From NCBI GenBank assembly GCA_002360455.1, contig DEQQ01000098.1, positions 4,012 through 68,011 of the forward strand: a stretch of 64,000 nucleotides of DNA, written 5' to 3'. The notes beneath the pieces were generated by a model that saw only the letters and a program-made list of their open reading frames with translations, was not told the DNA's origin and made no database searches. The DNA comes from Saprospiraceae bacterium UBA3362 (GTDB taxonomy: Bacteria; Bacteroidota; Bacteroidia; Chitinophagales; Saprospiraceae). This document shows positions 9,140 to 18,164 of the stretch, piece after piece. Both the position numbers and the translations under genes were made by a program. Every line of letters starts with the position of its first letter. The stretch's first letter is position 1.

Positions 9140-9955
9140 CTAAATGGTTACTTTTTCAAGATTAATTTCATCACCATAAAAGATCTTAACAGCTTTTCGG
9201 AAATGATCGCTCAGATCACTTACAAAAAAATGATGATTGTTTTTTTGTTGGATTGAATTAAGTAAGCCTTCTTTTTTGAGTATATGAAGTAATTTTTCTG
9301 CAACAACCAAAGCAGAATCGATTACGGTGACTTGATGGGAGTAAAAAGCCTCTATTTCTTTTTTGATCAAAGGATAATGAGTACAGGCCAAAATTAAACT
9401 ATCAATACCATCAAGAATTTCAGAATCAAGGTATTCGTGCAATACAGCATTACTAATATTATTTTCAAAAAATCCCTCCTCTATCATTGGTGCCAGCAAA
9501 GGAGTTGCTAGAGCCGAGTACTTTAAGTCAGGCCTGCGTCTTGTTAACTTTTCTTGATATACACCGGATCTTATGGTTGTGAGAGTAGCAATTATTCCTA
9601 CGTGATGAAGATTTGCATCACTCACTACTCGTTCTACCATAGGGTCGATCACATTGATTACAGGAATTTCTCCCTTGAGTGCATCTCTAAGCTCAACATA
9701 AGCTGCTGCCGATGCTGTGTTGCAAGCGATCACGATGGCCTTGCAATGATATTTATCCAGTAGAAATCGAACAATTCTTGTAGAGTATTTCTGTATGAGC
9801 TCTACACTTTTGTCGCCATAGGGCATATGAGCTGTGTCCCCAAAATAAATCATCTGTTCGTCAGGAAGGACTCTAGTTATTGCTTGCGCAACAGTTAATC
9901 CTCCAATGCCGGAGTCAAAAACTCCTATTGGACGTTCCTGACGAGCAGATTGCAT
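9140..9955 (-). CDS. murI: Glutamate racemase
   Basis: 271 residues, normal for the family. Interconverts L- and D-glutamate, supplying D-Glu for peptidoglycan. The N-terminal GVFDSGIGGLTV motif, the catalytic cysteines Cys78 (VIACNTAS) and Cys190 (LACTHYPL), and the MPYGDK segment are all intact. It follows the two ompH genes on the minus strand, 7 bases after the nearer one, so it is probably translated from the same message. Next to ompH is a common location for murI in Bacteroidota. Assignment is secure. Confidence 0.97.
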   Translation of the reverse strand: MQSARQERPIGVFDSGIGGLTVAQAITRVLPDEQMIYFGDTAHMPYGDKSVELIQKYSTRIVRFLLDKYHCKAIVIACNTASAAAYVELRDALKGEIPVINVIDPMVERVVSDANLHHVGIIATLTTIRSGVYQEKLTRRRPDLKYSALATPLLAPMIEEGFFENNISNAVLHEYLDSEILDGIDSLILACTHYPLIKKEIEAFYSHQVTVIDSALVVAEKLLHILKKEGLLNSIQQKNNHHFFVSDLSDHFRKAVKIFYGDEINLEKVTI

Positions 9956-9962
9956 AGAATTT

Positions 9963-10481
9963 TTAGATGCCGAGTTTGGTTTTCACCAATGCTGTTACAT
10001 CCAAAGATTCCTGAGCATAAAGTAAGATTCCTGCACTGGAATCAAAAATATAAGTAAACTGATTTTCGGCAGCTACCGCTTTGATAGCTTGATTTACTTT
10101 ATCTATTACAGGTTGTAATTTTTCCTGACGTTTTTCGATGAGTTTTTTCTGCATTTCGGATTCGTATTGACCCAATTCTGCCTCCTTGCCTTTCAGCATT
10201 TTAGCTTCCTCTTCTAAGGCTTTTGGCGAGATTTCTCCGCTGGCTTCTTTACGCTGCAATTCTTTGTATTTAGCTTCCAAATCTTGGACCATCTGTTGTC
10301 CTTTTTTCTCCAATTGAGTTTGTAAAGCCTGTACTTCTGCCTCTGCAGCCTTCACTTCAGGCAACTCAGCAAGTAATGCCTGTGAGTTCAAGTACCCAAA
10401 CTTCTGCCCTTGAGCTTGCATAGCATAACTGCTAACCAAGCCAATACATAGTATAAATAATTTTAAAATGTTGATTTTCAT
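9963..10481 (-). CDS. OmpH/Skp family periplasmic chaperone
   Basis: 172 residues. Signal peptide at residues 1-23 (LFILCIGLVSSYAMQAQG). The OmpH core starts at FGYLNSQALLAELPEVKAAE, continues as a coiled coil of about 80 residues and closes with the FTYIFDSSAGILLYAQ strands. It is expected to hold unfolded outer-membrane proteins in the periplasm as a trimer. It lies 24 bases downstream of a second ompH copy and 7 bases upstream of murI. A TATCTTTG box (10498-10505) fills the gap between the two ompH genes, so this copy may have its own promoter as well as read-through from the first. Confidence 0.92.
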   Translation of the reverse strand: MKINILKLFILCIGLVSSYAMQAQGQKFGYLNSQALLAELPEVKAAEAEVQALQTQLEKKGQQMVQDLEAKYKELQRKEASGEISPKALEEEAKMLKGKEAELGQYESEMQKKLIEKRQEKLQPVIDKVNQAIKAVAAENQFTYIFDSSAGILLYAQESLDVTALVKTKLGI

Positions 10482-10497
10482 TAATTTATAATTTTTG

Positions 10498-10505
10498 CAA
10501 AGATA
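10498..10505 (-). promoter_or_regulatory. TATCTTTG -7 box between the two ompH genes
   Basis: Exact TAnnTTTG match on the minus strand, directly after the stop codon of the first ompH and 16 bases before the start of the second. The leader would be very short (about 10 bases). Confidence 0.6.
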
Positions 10506-11021
10506 TTATTTTCCTAATAATTTCAATTTTTTGATGATGTCTTCTGTTTTATCTAACTCCTTACTGTAATAGATGATTCCGGCAGAACCGCTGGTGTCAA
10601 ACATTGCCTCTAAACCCTTGCTCGCAGCATAATCCTGAATCGCAGTGTACACCTTATCTTGAATAGGGCGCACAAGATCCTGACGTTTGCGGAACAACTC
10701 GCCCTCTTCACCAAATTTATCTTTCTGGAGCTTGCGCACATCTTTTTCTTTATTCATAATTTCTTCCTCTTTAGCCTTGCGTTGTTCCTCTGTGAGCAAC
10801 ACCTGTTCGGCCTGATACTTATTGTACAAGGCTTTGATTTTGTCGTACTCAACGGCAATATCTTGTTTCCAGCTTGCTGCAACTTGATCTAATTCAGCTT
10901 GAGCTTTTTTATAATCTTCCATACTTTCCAACACCTTGTTTACATCTACCAGCGCAAATCGCTGTGCATTCAAACTGAACACTGTGACAAGTGCGAAGAA
11001 TAACATTTGAATCATTTTCAT
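10506..11021 (-). CDS. OmpH/Skp family periplasmic chaperone
   Basis: 171 residues. Signal peptide at residues 1-19 (LFFALVTVFSLNAQ), then the OmpH start (RFALVDVNKVLESMEDYKKA), a long Lys/Glu-rich coiled coil, and the C-terminal strand region (LEAMFDTSGSAGIIYYS). First gene of the ompH-ompH-murI group. A TACCTTTG promoter box lies 44 bases upstream. In many Bacteroidota this cluster also contains bamA; no bamA is adjacent here, although a BamA-like barrel gene is found at 57.7 kb. Confidence 0.92.
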   Translation of the reverse strand: MKMIQMLFFALVTVFSLNAQRFALVDVNKVLESMEDYKKAQAELDQVAASWKQDIAVEYDKIKALYNKYQAEQVLLTEEQRKAKEEEIMNKEKDVRKLQKDKFGEEGELFRKRQDLVRPIQDKVYTAIQDYAASKGLEAMFDTSGSAGIIYYSKELDKTEDIIKKLKLLGK

Positions 11022-11065
11022 ATCTGTATAATTTAATAATTAAATAATTTCATTTTTTTGGCCGA

Positions 11066-11073
11066 CAAAGGTA
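11066..11073 (-). promoter_or_regulatory. TACCTTTG -7 box for the ompH-ompH-murI group
   Basis: Exact TAnnTTTG match on the minus strand, 44 bases upstream of the first ompH start. Confidence 0.65.
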
Positions 11074-11318
11074 ATCAGCAAATCCTGAATTTTGTCGGTA
11101 CTCTAATGCTAAAAACTACAATTTTATTGCCTAAGTTCTCTGCTTCTTGGTTTTAACCCAGTTTTAACCAAGTCATATTATTTTCATAAGTTTTAAGTTG
11201 GAGCATAAAGTTCATTTTTTGCTTGTGGTTTGAGTCCTGCTATCCATTCGCGGAGCTCATTCCTATCAGGGCTAGATGGGCAAAAGAAATGGTTTGGCTT
11301 TTGATTGAATGGAACTTT

Positions 11319-12149
11319 TTATCCGTCATAGTTTTTAAAATAAATCATACCGCTGCCGCCATCTGCCAACTCTTCATATTTCAAAATCTGCGGGTGATCA
11401 TTCGCATAAGCTTGAATTCTTTTTTTCAATATTCCTTCTCCTTTGCCATGAATGACTCTGACTTTGGGGAAACGGTATCGTATGGCCTGACTTATATAAT
11501 CTTCAAGGTGATGGATCTGATCCTCCAAGATATGCGGATTTCCCTTGGAGACAATTTTGTCATAATGAAGATCTAACGAATCTTGAAATTTTGCCCGCTC
11601 GAGCAATTCATTTCGTTTTGGGACTACCTTTGGTTTTGCCTTAGATCCTATTTCAAAATGATTCGGGATCACAACGATTTCTCTAGTTTTTTTGTAATAT
11701 GGATTTTTTTCAAGCTCAGAAGAAGGAGCAATCATTATCTGATAAAAAAAACGATCGCTGTATAAATGAGTTCTAAATTGGTGTTGGACAAAGGAGCTGG
11801 CGTGAATGGAAAACAATTTGATCAAAGGAGCATTGAAGTGTTTATGAAGAATCGTTGCCTTACATTCCAATTTTTGAAGACTTTCTTGATGAGAAAGTTT
11901 GGTCAGCTCAATTCCATGCATTGCAGAGAGTTTACCCTTGGCTTTGAGTTCATTTGAGCTCATCGGGACAAGGAGTTCAATGTGAACATCATCCCAAGTA
12001 TCATTACATAAATACAATGCATAGGCATGAACAACTCCATCGTAACTTACTTGAGGTTCCAGAGCAAGAAATAATCCCAAGGGAAAATGATCTTCAAATT
12101 CCGAAGGAATTTTAAATCGTTGAGGTCTGTAATTCAACAGAATTTCCAT
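11319..12149 (-). CDS. Smr-domain protein (DUF2027-like N-terminus)
   Basis: 276 residues. The C-terminal Smr domain (about residues 190-270) has the LDLHYDK motif and the diagnostic VIHGKGEGILKKRI motif (the HGxG loop). The N-terminal 150 residues are a beta-rich domain (HFPLGLFLALEP, HAYALYLCNDTWDDV) as in the DUF2027-Smr proteins of Bacteroidota. Smr domains are related to MutS2 tails and can be nucleases on branched DNA or on RNA of stalled ribosomes; which applies here is unknown. It stands 31 bases upstream of the 12181 gene's end on the same strand and may share its transcript. Confidence 0.85.
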   Translation of the reverse strand: MEILLNYRPQRFKIPSEFEDHFPLGLFLALEPQVSYDGVVHAYALYLCNDTWDDVHIELLVPMSSNELKAKGKLSAMHGIELTKLSHQESLQKLECKATILHKHFNAPLIKLFSIHASSFVQHQFRTHLYSDRFFYQIMIAPSSELEKNPYYKKTREIVVIPNHFEIGSKAKPKVVPKRNELLERAKFQDSLDLHYDKIVSKGNPHILEDQIHHLEDYISQAIRYRFPKVRVIHGKGEGILKKRIQAYANDHPQILKYEELADGGSGMIYFKNYDG

Positions 12150-12180
12150 GGTAAAAATGGTGAGAAAAAGGAATCAAGAT

Positions 12181-12867
12181 TTAGTCTTGAGGGTTTTCTT
12201 TATCAGGCTGAAAAAAATATTTTTTCACAATGGAAGATGCCCAATCTTTTGCTCCAAAACCAAAAGCTATTGCAAACGCAAGCCCAATAGAGCCAAAGAA
12301 AATGCTCACTATATTGGTAATAATAGCTTCTCCAATTCCAATTTGGGTAAGCGCAATGGCAACAGTAAAAAAACCAATCGAATAAAAAACCAATCGACCT
12401 ACTAAGTCAGGATTCTCAAAATTATTTTCTTCTAAACTGCCCGCAACCAATCCACTGACAAATTCGGCAAGATAAAATCCAAGAATGATAAGTACACAAG
12501 CAATAAGAACATTGGGAATAAATAATACAAATTGATTTAATAAATCCGACACTACCTCCAATCCTAACTGATTGAAAAAATTGACCATTACGATCAAAAT
12601 AATCGCCCAAAATCCGATAGAGGCAATAATTCCGGAGAATCCGTTTTTGATTCCTCTCTTTTCAAGGAATTTATGAACCCCGGATTTTTGTGCCAGTTTG
12701 TCAATGCCCAATGCATGACTCAGTCTATAGACAATCCACTTCACTAGTCGAGCAATAATCCACCCGATGATCAATGTCAAAACAGCATTAATAATGACCG
12801 GCATTAAGCTTGCAAAGGACTGCATTGAATTTTGAAAAAAACTGATAAATTCATCCATGATATTCAT
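12181..12867 (-). CDS. MscS-like small membrane protein (conserved TM-helix family)
   Basis: 228 residues with about five hydrophobic helices (roughly 20-45, 78-100, 110-138, 155-178, 185-205). The first has the IIGWIIARLVKWIVYRLSHALGI pattern seen in MscS-related proteins (residues about 32-54), followed by a short basic loop. A Gly/Ala-rich last helix (SIGLAFAIAFGFGAKDWAS) resembles the pore-lining TM3 of MscS, but the large cytoplasmic vestibule domain of true MscS is missing. It could be a small ion channel; channel activity is inference. It lies between the AI-2E permease gene (28 bases upstream) and the Smr gene on the same strand. Confidence 0.75.
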   Translation of the reverse strand: MNIMDEFISFFQNSMQSFASLMPVIINAVLTLIIGWIIARLVKWIVYRLSHALGIDKLAQKSGVHKFLEKRGIKNGFSGIIASIGFWAIILIVMVNFFNQLGLEVVSDLLNQFVLFIPNVLIACVLIILGFYLAEFVSGLVAGSLEENNFENPDLVGRLVFYSIGFFTVAIALTQIGIGEAIITNIVSIFFGSIGLAFAIAFGFGAKDWASSIVKKYFFQPDKENPQD

Positions 12868-12895
12868 ATCAAAAACTTTTGTATGCGTTAATTTG

Positions 12896-14002
12896 CTATT
12901 TGACCTCCAGATCTTCGGTGATCAATCTAATGACTTTAAACTCACTAAGGAAGACCTTGGCCACAACTCGGAAGATAGTATAAAATGGGATAGCAACTAT
13001 TAGGCCTAAAATTCCACCAATCCTAGCTCCAATCATAATCACAATAAAAATTTCTAATGGATGAGCTTGAACACGTTTTGAAAAAATATAAGGCTGGATA
13101 ATAAAATCATCTAATAATTTTATAATCACAAAGACTGTTAATACTTTGTATAATAGCGGCAACGTCTCATTATAAAAACTTAAATTAAGGTTGGAAGATA
13201 TGGTCAATAGGCAGGCAAACGCTGCACCTATTAGTGGTCCGATATATGGTATAATATTGATGATTGCATAAAAAAACGAAATCAATAATGCATTGTGAAT
13301 ACCAATAATGCTGAGTGCAATAGAGCTAATAATCATTAATACCAACATTTGAAGAACTATTCCTCCAAAGTATCGTGTCAACAAACCTTCGATATCATCA
13401 ATTAATTCACTCATTTTTCTTTCTAAATAAGTGGGAACAACAGATATAATAATCTCATTAAAAAGATCTCTTTCCTTAAGAAAGAAAAAGGAAATGAAAA
13501 CAATAGAAAATAATCCAATAAATAGCTGACCGGCTTGACTCAATAAGGATCCGAAAAACTTGGAGATTTGGCTAGGATCAAAATAAGAGCCTAGAAAATT
13601 TTTTACCTGATCTGCAGAGCTCGCACTGGGCTCTAAACCCAACGAGCGAAGCCAATGATTTACTCTGTCTATAGGTTCCTGAAGGGCAATAGATATGGCT
13701 TGAAAATCTACTTTGGATAATACAACGGCTTGCTGAATAATAACCGGAATGAACATCCATAACAGTAAACCAATCAAGCCAAAGATGACAAAAATCGTCA
13801 ACAGGGCAGCAATGGACTTGCCAATTTCAAATTTAACAAATTTGAGTTTGACTAACAGAAAATTCATAATGGGTTGCCCTAGCATACTTATTACCCAGCT
13901 AATCAAAATATAGCTGACTACCTCACTAAAATAACTTAAAATGAGAAAAATCAGTAAAAGGGCTAAAACCCCAATGATGTAACGATTATACTTTTGCCAC
14001 AT
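12896..14002 (-). CDS. AI-2E family (YdiK/PerM-like) membrane permease
   Basis: 368 residues with about seven or eight membrane helices. Two lie at the N-terminus (residues 10-40 region), a soluble segment spans about 95-145, and the conserved C-terminal core (IINIIPYIGPLIGAAFA, then FIIQPYIFSKRVQAHPLEIF) is the family signature. Members of this superfamily export small molecules or exchange Na+/H+; the substrate cannot be read from sequence. A TAACTTTG promoter box ends only 5 bases before the ATG, predicting a nearly leaderless mRNA. First gene of a minus-strand run with the MscS-like and Smr genes. Confidence 0.88.
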   Translation of the reverse strand: MWQKYNRYIIGVLALLLIFLILSYFSEVVSYILISWVISMLGQPIMNFLLVKLKFVKFEIGKSIAALLTIFVIFGLIGLLLWMFIPVIIQQAVVLSKVDFQAISIALQEPIDRVNHWLRSLGLEPSASSADQVKNFLGSYFDPSQISKFFGSLLSQAGQLFIGLFSIVFISFFFLKERDLFNEIIISVVPTYLERKMSELIDDIEGLLTRYFGGIVLQMLVLMIISSIALSIIGIHNALLISFFYAIINIIPYIGPLIGAAFACLLTISSNLNLSFYNETLPLLYKVLTVFVIIKLLDDFIIQPYIFSKRVQAHPLEIFIVIMIGARIGGILGLIVAIPFYTIFRVVAKVFLSEFKVIRLITEDLEVK

Positions 14003-14358
14003 TTCTGCAAAGTTATTGGAAAAACTGCAATTTAGGTTTGATTTTATATCGAAAAGCCATGAATTGGGCGCCGAATTTAAAGAGATCTATGTCTTATTGC
14101 AGTTGAGCCAGGACTTCTTGGTTTTAAGATAATTCAAGCTCAAAAAGGAGTTTTATTTTCAATAAGATTCAAAAAAAGGCATTTTTTAGCTCATTTTTTT
14201 ATTGAAATTTGGTGTATAAAGTCTTAATAATCAATGTATAACTAAAAAAATCCTTATTTTTACAATTATTTGGAGTTGGGGATGCAGCGCCGGACCACTA
14301 ATTGGTTAAGTATATATGTAAAAGCATTTCTTTTCAACTTATTAAATCCAATTGAATT
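14003..14358. other. Divergent intergenic region upstream of sigma module A
   Basis: 356 bases without a gene. It holds the AI-2E promoter at its left end. At its right end is a short block (14333-14348, TTCAACTTATTAAATC) that resembles one directly upstream of the paralogous module B lipoprotein. No exact TAnnTTTG box was found for the plus-strand gene, which could mean it uses an alternative sigma factor. Confidence 0.5.
14008..14015 (-). promoter_or_regulatory. TAACTTTG -7 box of the AI-2E permease gene
   Basis: Exact TAnnTTTG match on the minus strand, separated from the ATG (14002) by 5 bases, so the transcript should be leaderless or nearly so. Confidence 0.65.
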
Positions 14359-16122
14359 GTGAAAGAAACATTTTATAAGGCTACAAAAAAAAGAAAAATA
14401 AGAAGGGTCATTTTGTTTCTTTCAGGGATAAGTTTCTTCATTTTCCAATGCCATAAAAGTGAGGACAATTCCGGTTATGTAGATGTCAAAGATCCTCCAT
14501 TCAAAAAAATCCAGGCTACAGTGATTGGGCAGGTGTTTGATGAGTATTCAAAGCCAATACCTGAGGCAATCGTTCAGTTGGGAGATCAGACCACGACCAG
14601 TGATTTGCATGGAGTTTATACATTTAAAAGTATAATAGCCCCTCAGGATAACAGTGTAATTACCGTCAAGAAAGAAGGGTTTTTTCCTCAGGTTTATTTT
14701 GCACCTCTCTTTTCCGGAGATATAAGTTACAGTTCAGCAATGATGAGAAGGAAGGCAATAGCTGTAAAATTTTCTCCAAGCCAAGGTATAAATTATAATT
14801 TTTTTGAACAGCTTAAGTTCCAAATTCTTCCCAACTCATTATTAAATTCCAAAAAGGAAATAGAAAAAGGAACAGTATCTCTCGATGCCACTCTATACAG
14901 AGCAAAGCTTAATGATCAATATCTTAGTCAGTTGCCGGCATTGGCAAAGCAGAAAGATGGCAGTTACAAAATGTTAGAATTTTTTGCGGTTACCCAACTT
15001 GAATTTTTAAATGAAATGATTGAACAGGTCTATCCGATTTCTTATATTCCTATAGAAGTCAGTATGCCAAGATTGGATCTACAAGATCAATCAATGAGAA
15101 CTTATTTTTTTGATCAAGATGAAAAAATTTGGGTGGAAGACAGCATTGTCACAGTTGAAAATGGTAAATATAAAACGGTAATAAAAAATTGGAATAGATT
15201 TGCTATTGCTATTCCACACAGCTACTGCGCTGTCGATGGAAAAGTAAGCTGGAATAATCATTCGGCGGAGTGGATCAATGTAGAATTGGAAAGCAACATA
15301 GGTTTAGTCAGGCAAATAAAGTCTTCGTATAAGGGCTTGTACCGATTGCTTGTGCCAAAATCAATTCCTTCAAAACTATTTTATAACGATGCATGCAACC
15401 AACAAAGACAGTTTGTCCAGATTAATCCTACAACAACAGATCACTTGAGTCAAAACATCGAGATTGACAATACGCAATATTTTTCACAATTGAAGGGAAC
15501 TATTACCAATTGCATAGGGGCCGAAATAGAAGACGGTTATTTGCTTATACAATATCCGCAAGGGAGTACAACTCTATTGCCTATTGCTCAGGCTTCCTAT
15601 TTCGAAACTTCATTATATCCATGCAGTGAGCAAAAAATACAACTCATAGCATACGATATTCAAAACCGAGAATTCAGTGTTCCACAGTTTATTGATCCCA
15701 CATACAATGGCAATCAATTTATTCAAACTTGCAGAAACCAAGTTACAGGGTTTGGGAGATTTAAGCTTGATGAACAGACAAATCATTCTTTTACAAAATG
15801 CACTTTACAGTCTTTTCCTCAATCTGCAACTCTATTACAATCTTATCAAATAGAATGGGAATCGGCTACAGGAATGGAGCTATATTTATTACAACAGAAC
15901 AGTACCCCAAATCAAGATAAATTTTGGGTATTGATTTCGACAAATGTTGCTGCTAACCAATATGAGTTTCCGCAAATTATTCCTGAGCCCGAGGTGTTGG
16001 AGATCCAAGAAAATGGAGTTTCTTTTGTGGAACTTTTTATTCAAGGAGTAAGAGTGAAACACAAACCCACTCAAAAACTTTATTCTAATGCAAGTTTATA
16101 CATCAAAGCAATAAAAAAGTAA
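14359..16122 (+). CDS. Module A lipoprotein with carboxypeptidase-regulatory-like domain
   Basis: 587 residues from a GTG start. A basic N-terminus and hydrophobic stretch end in Cys31 (FIFQCHKSED), a plausible lipobox. Residues about 50-125 form a carboxypeptidase-regulatory-like beta-sandwich (VIGQVFDEYSKPIPEAIV, then a TTTSDLHGVYTF turn). The remaining 450 residues are beta-rich with scattered Cys and no domain I recognise. The module B lipoprotein at 22684 has the same N-terminal organisation. It is the first gene of a compact run: 5 bases to the ECF sigma gene, which overlaps the trans-envelope protein gene. A surface or periplasmic lipoprotein co-expressed with its own sigma factor is inferred; the role is unknown. 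Confidence 0.8.
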   Translation: MKETFYKATKKRKIRRVILFLSGISFFIFQCHKSEDNSGYVDVKDPPFKKIQATVIGQVFDEYSKPIPEAIVQLGDQTTTSDLHGVYTFKSIIAPQDNSVITVKKEGFFPQVYFAPLFSGDISYSSAMMRRKAIAVKFSPSQGINYNFFEQLKFQILPNSLLNSKKEIEKGTVSLDATLYRAKLNDQYLSQLPALAKQKDGSYKMLEFFAVTQLEFLNEMIEQVYPISYIPIEVSMPRLDLQDQSMRTYFFDQDEKIWVEDSIVTVENGKYKTVIKNWNRFAIAIPHSYCAVDGKVSWNNHSAEWINVELESNIGLVRQIKSSYKGLYRLLVPKSIPSKLFYNDACNQQRQFVQINPTTTDHLSQNIEIDNTQYFSQLKGTITNCIGAEIEDGYLLIQYPQGSTTLLPIAQASYFETSLYPCSEQKIQLIAYDIQNREFSVPQFIDPTYNGNQFIQTCRNQVTGFGRFKLDEQTNHSFTKCTLQSFPQSATLLQSYQIEWESATGMELYLLQQNSTPNQDKFWVLISTNVAANQYEFPQIIPEPEVLEIQENGVSFVELFIQGVRVKHKPTQKLYSNASLYIKAIKK

Positions 16123-16127
16123 ATTCA

Positions 16128-16694
16128 TTGGAGCTCAATAAAGAAATCTTACAGTTAATCAATGATTGCAGATCTCATCTTGAGGCTGCGCAAAAAAAAC
16201 TGTTTATTATTTTAGCTCCAAAGATAAAAACACTTTGTGTTAGATATTCCAGGACAGATGAAGATGCAAAGGATGATTTCCAAGATTGTATGATTAAGAT
16301 TTTTAGTCATTTGAATGATTTTGATGCACAGCGCGGTGAGTTTTTTGCTTGGGCATATCAAGTGGGTAGAAATACAATTTGTTCAAAACTGCGGAAGCAA
16401 AAAATAAAATGGGATGAACTAAAATCGGAGCATATTTCGGATCAAATTTCTGAGGCTGGAATTGATCGGCAGTTGGAAACCGAAGAAATGTTGTCTTTAA
16501 TACAACAGATGCCTGTTGGTTATAAAGCTGTTTTGAACCTCTATGTTTTTGAAGAGTGTTCTCACAAAGAAATTGGAGAACTTTTGGGCATAAACGAATC
16601 CACATCAAGATCTCAATTAAACAGAGCCAGAATGTGGCTCAAAGCAAAAATTTCAGAATCTAAACTTGTTTCCTATGAAAAAGCAATTATTTGA
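16128..16694 (+). CDS. ECF-type sigma-70 factor, module A
   Basis: 188 residues from a TTG start. No ATG exists in this frame near the N-terminus, and the TTG is 5 bases after the previous stop, so translation is probably coupled. Region 2 spans about 20-95 (DAKDDFQDCMIKIFSHL, FFAWAYQVGRNTICSKLRK). Region 4 spans about 125-175 (VLNLYVFEECSHKEIGELLG, then ESTSRSQLNRARMWL). It would direct RNA polymerase to a dedicated promoter set. It overlaps the next gene by 20 bases, the usual arrangement for a sigma factor and its regulator. The region 4 helix-turn-helix is nearly identical to that of the sigma factor at 25283, so the two may recognise related promoters. Confidence 0.92.
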   Translation: MELNKEILQLINDCRSHLEAAQKKLFIILAPKIKTLCVRYSRTDEDAKDDFQDCMIKIFSHLNDFDAQRGEFFAWAYQVGRNTICSKLRKQKIKWDELKSEHISDQISEAGIDRQLETEEMLSLIQQMPVGYKAVLNLYVFEECSHKEIGELLGINESTSRSQLNRARMWLKAKISESKLVSYEKAII

Positions 16695-18144
16695 CGATCA
16701 ACTAAGGAAGAGCTTCGAGGATTTTCAGGTCCCTATGGATTTGGAACAGGATTGGAATGCAATAAAGAATAAATTACCCAAGCAAAAGAAATCAAATAGG
16801 AAGATCCTTCTGTTGTTGCTGTTGTTGCCCGGAGTTGTGGGTTCATTTTTGATATGGAGAATTTATCAACCCAAGAATAATCAGGCTACAATTTCAAATA
16901 TAGATACGAATGAGCAAAAATTCTATCACAATGAAGAGAAAAGCGAAAATGGAATAACACCACCAAAAGACCCGATAAATATGGATGTGGAACATTTGCA
17001 AACTTTAAATACACAAGCTCCATATCATGAAGAAAGAAGAGTTTCAAGCATTGAATTGAACGGTGATTATTCAGCAAATTCAAAACAGCTTATGAGCCGT
17101 AACAAAGCAGTTGTTCAAGAGGATAGTGAAAGAGATAACTCTCTCCATGACAAGAATACCTTATTCAATAATTTTATTCCTAATGGAGCAAATAGTTTAT
17201 CAAATCAAAATAATATTGACAAAAATGAAATAAAGTTAGACAATGCTGCAGCGAATGTTACTCTTTTAACGAAGATAGATGTAGAATCAGATCCAATGCA
17301 TCAATTCCCAAATTCAGTCGAATCATCCATGCCAATTCTAACTATTAAGCCGAGGTTGCTTGGTTTTAATATGAACGAAGCGACAATTAATGATTTAACG
17401 AAATTGGAAATCAGAAAAAATAGATTAATGCAGAATCGCATTGTTTTCGAATTAGCCTATGGATTTCTGAATGTCAAAAGATCACAGCCAAGTGATGAAA
17501 AAGCATTGTTAATGGAAAAATATAATAATGGGGTTAAGCCTTTGGATAAAATCCATACAGGGCTTCTTTTTCAATTGGGATCAAAGGCTTACAATGGATT
17601 TGAAACAGGACTTATTTATTCACAATCAAGTTATCTATTTAAGCAGAAATTTATTGATACATCTCGGATTTCTTTCACAGATACTACAGAGATTATTGAA
17701 TATGAAGATGGATCAAAGGAGATAAAAGTAGGGAATCATTTTGGTAATAGAATTTGGAATATCAATAGGAATAATATTATCCTTAGGAAGAGATTGAGCA
17801 TTCCTGTATATTATACTCAAGCTATAATGGCCTCAAGGAGTTGGAACTTAGATATTAAATGGGGCCTTTTGATAAACGTTCTTGATCAATACCAAGGGTC
17901 CACTTTTAGAGAATATGAAAGAGACATCAATCTTGTTTCTGCATATCATTATTATAAGAAGATGAGTTGTTCCATTTCTACACAATTGGGAGCCAATATA
18001 TTTTACAGTCCGGCACCACATCATAAAATAGGAATCGGATTATTTTATGGGACAGACTTAAGCCCAAGATTTACTCCATCAGCTTCATGGCAAGAGAAGG
18101 AATCTTGGATCATTGGACAGTTAACCTACAAGTATAAAATTTAA
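16675..18144 (+). CDS. Module A putative trans-envelope anti-sigma / beta-barrel protein
   Basis: 489 residues from the ATG at 16675; an in-frame TTG at 16666 is less likely. About 42 charged cytoplasmic residues are followed by KKSNR (38-42) and one TM helix (about 43-63). A long Asn/Ser/Glu-rich low-complexity linker (65-235) and a C-terminal beta-rich domain (about 255-489) follow. The last part alternates aromatic and small residues (GLLFQLGSKAYNGFETGLIY, CSISTQLGANIF) like a small outer-membrane barrel and ends in YKYKI. Size and overlap with the sigma gene suggest an anti-sigma factor whose sensor sits in the outer membrane. No FecR or zinc-binding anti-sigma motif was seen. Architecture matches the 25879 protein; regulation is inferred. 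Confidence 0.75.
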   Translation: MKKQLFDDQLRKSFEDFQVPMDLEQDWNAIKNKLPKQKKSNRKILLLLLLLPGVVGSFLIWRIYQPKNNQATISNIDTNEQKFYHNEEKSENGITPPKDPINMDVEHLQTLNTQAPYHEERRVSSIELNGDYSANSKQLMSRNKAVVQEDSERDNSLHDKNTLFNNFIPNGANSLSNQNNIDKNEIKLDNAAANVTLLTKIDVESDPMHQFPNSVESSMPILTIKPRLLGFNMNEATINDLTKLEIRKNRLMQNRIVFELAYGFLNVKRSQPSDEKALLMEKYNNGVKPLDKIHTGLLFQLGSKAYNGFETGLIYSQSSYLFKQKFIDTSRISFTDTTEIIEYEDGSKEIKVGNHFGNRIWNINRNNIILRKRLSIPVYYTQAIMASRSWNLDIKWGLLINVLDQYQGSTFREYERDINLVSAYHYYKKMSCSISTQLGANIFYSPAPHHKIGIGLFYGTDLSPRFTPSASWQEKESWIIGQLTYKYKI

Positions 18145-18164
18145 TCATTTATAAAATTTTTTTC

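Noticed and set aside
16675..18144. FecR-type anti-sigma factor
   Set aside because: No FecR domain and no TonB-dependent receptor nearby; the beta-barrel-like C-terminus is different.
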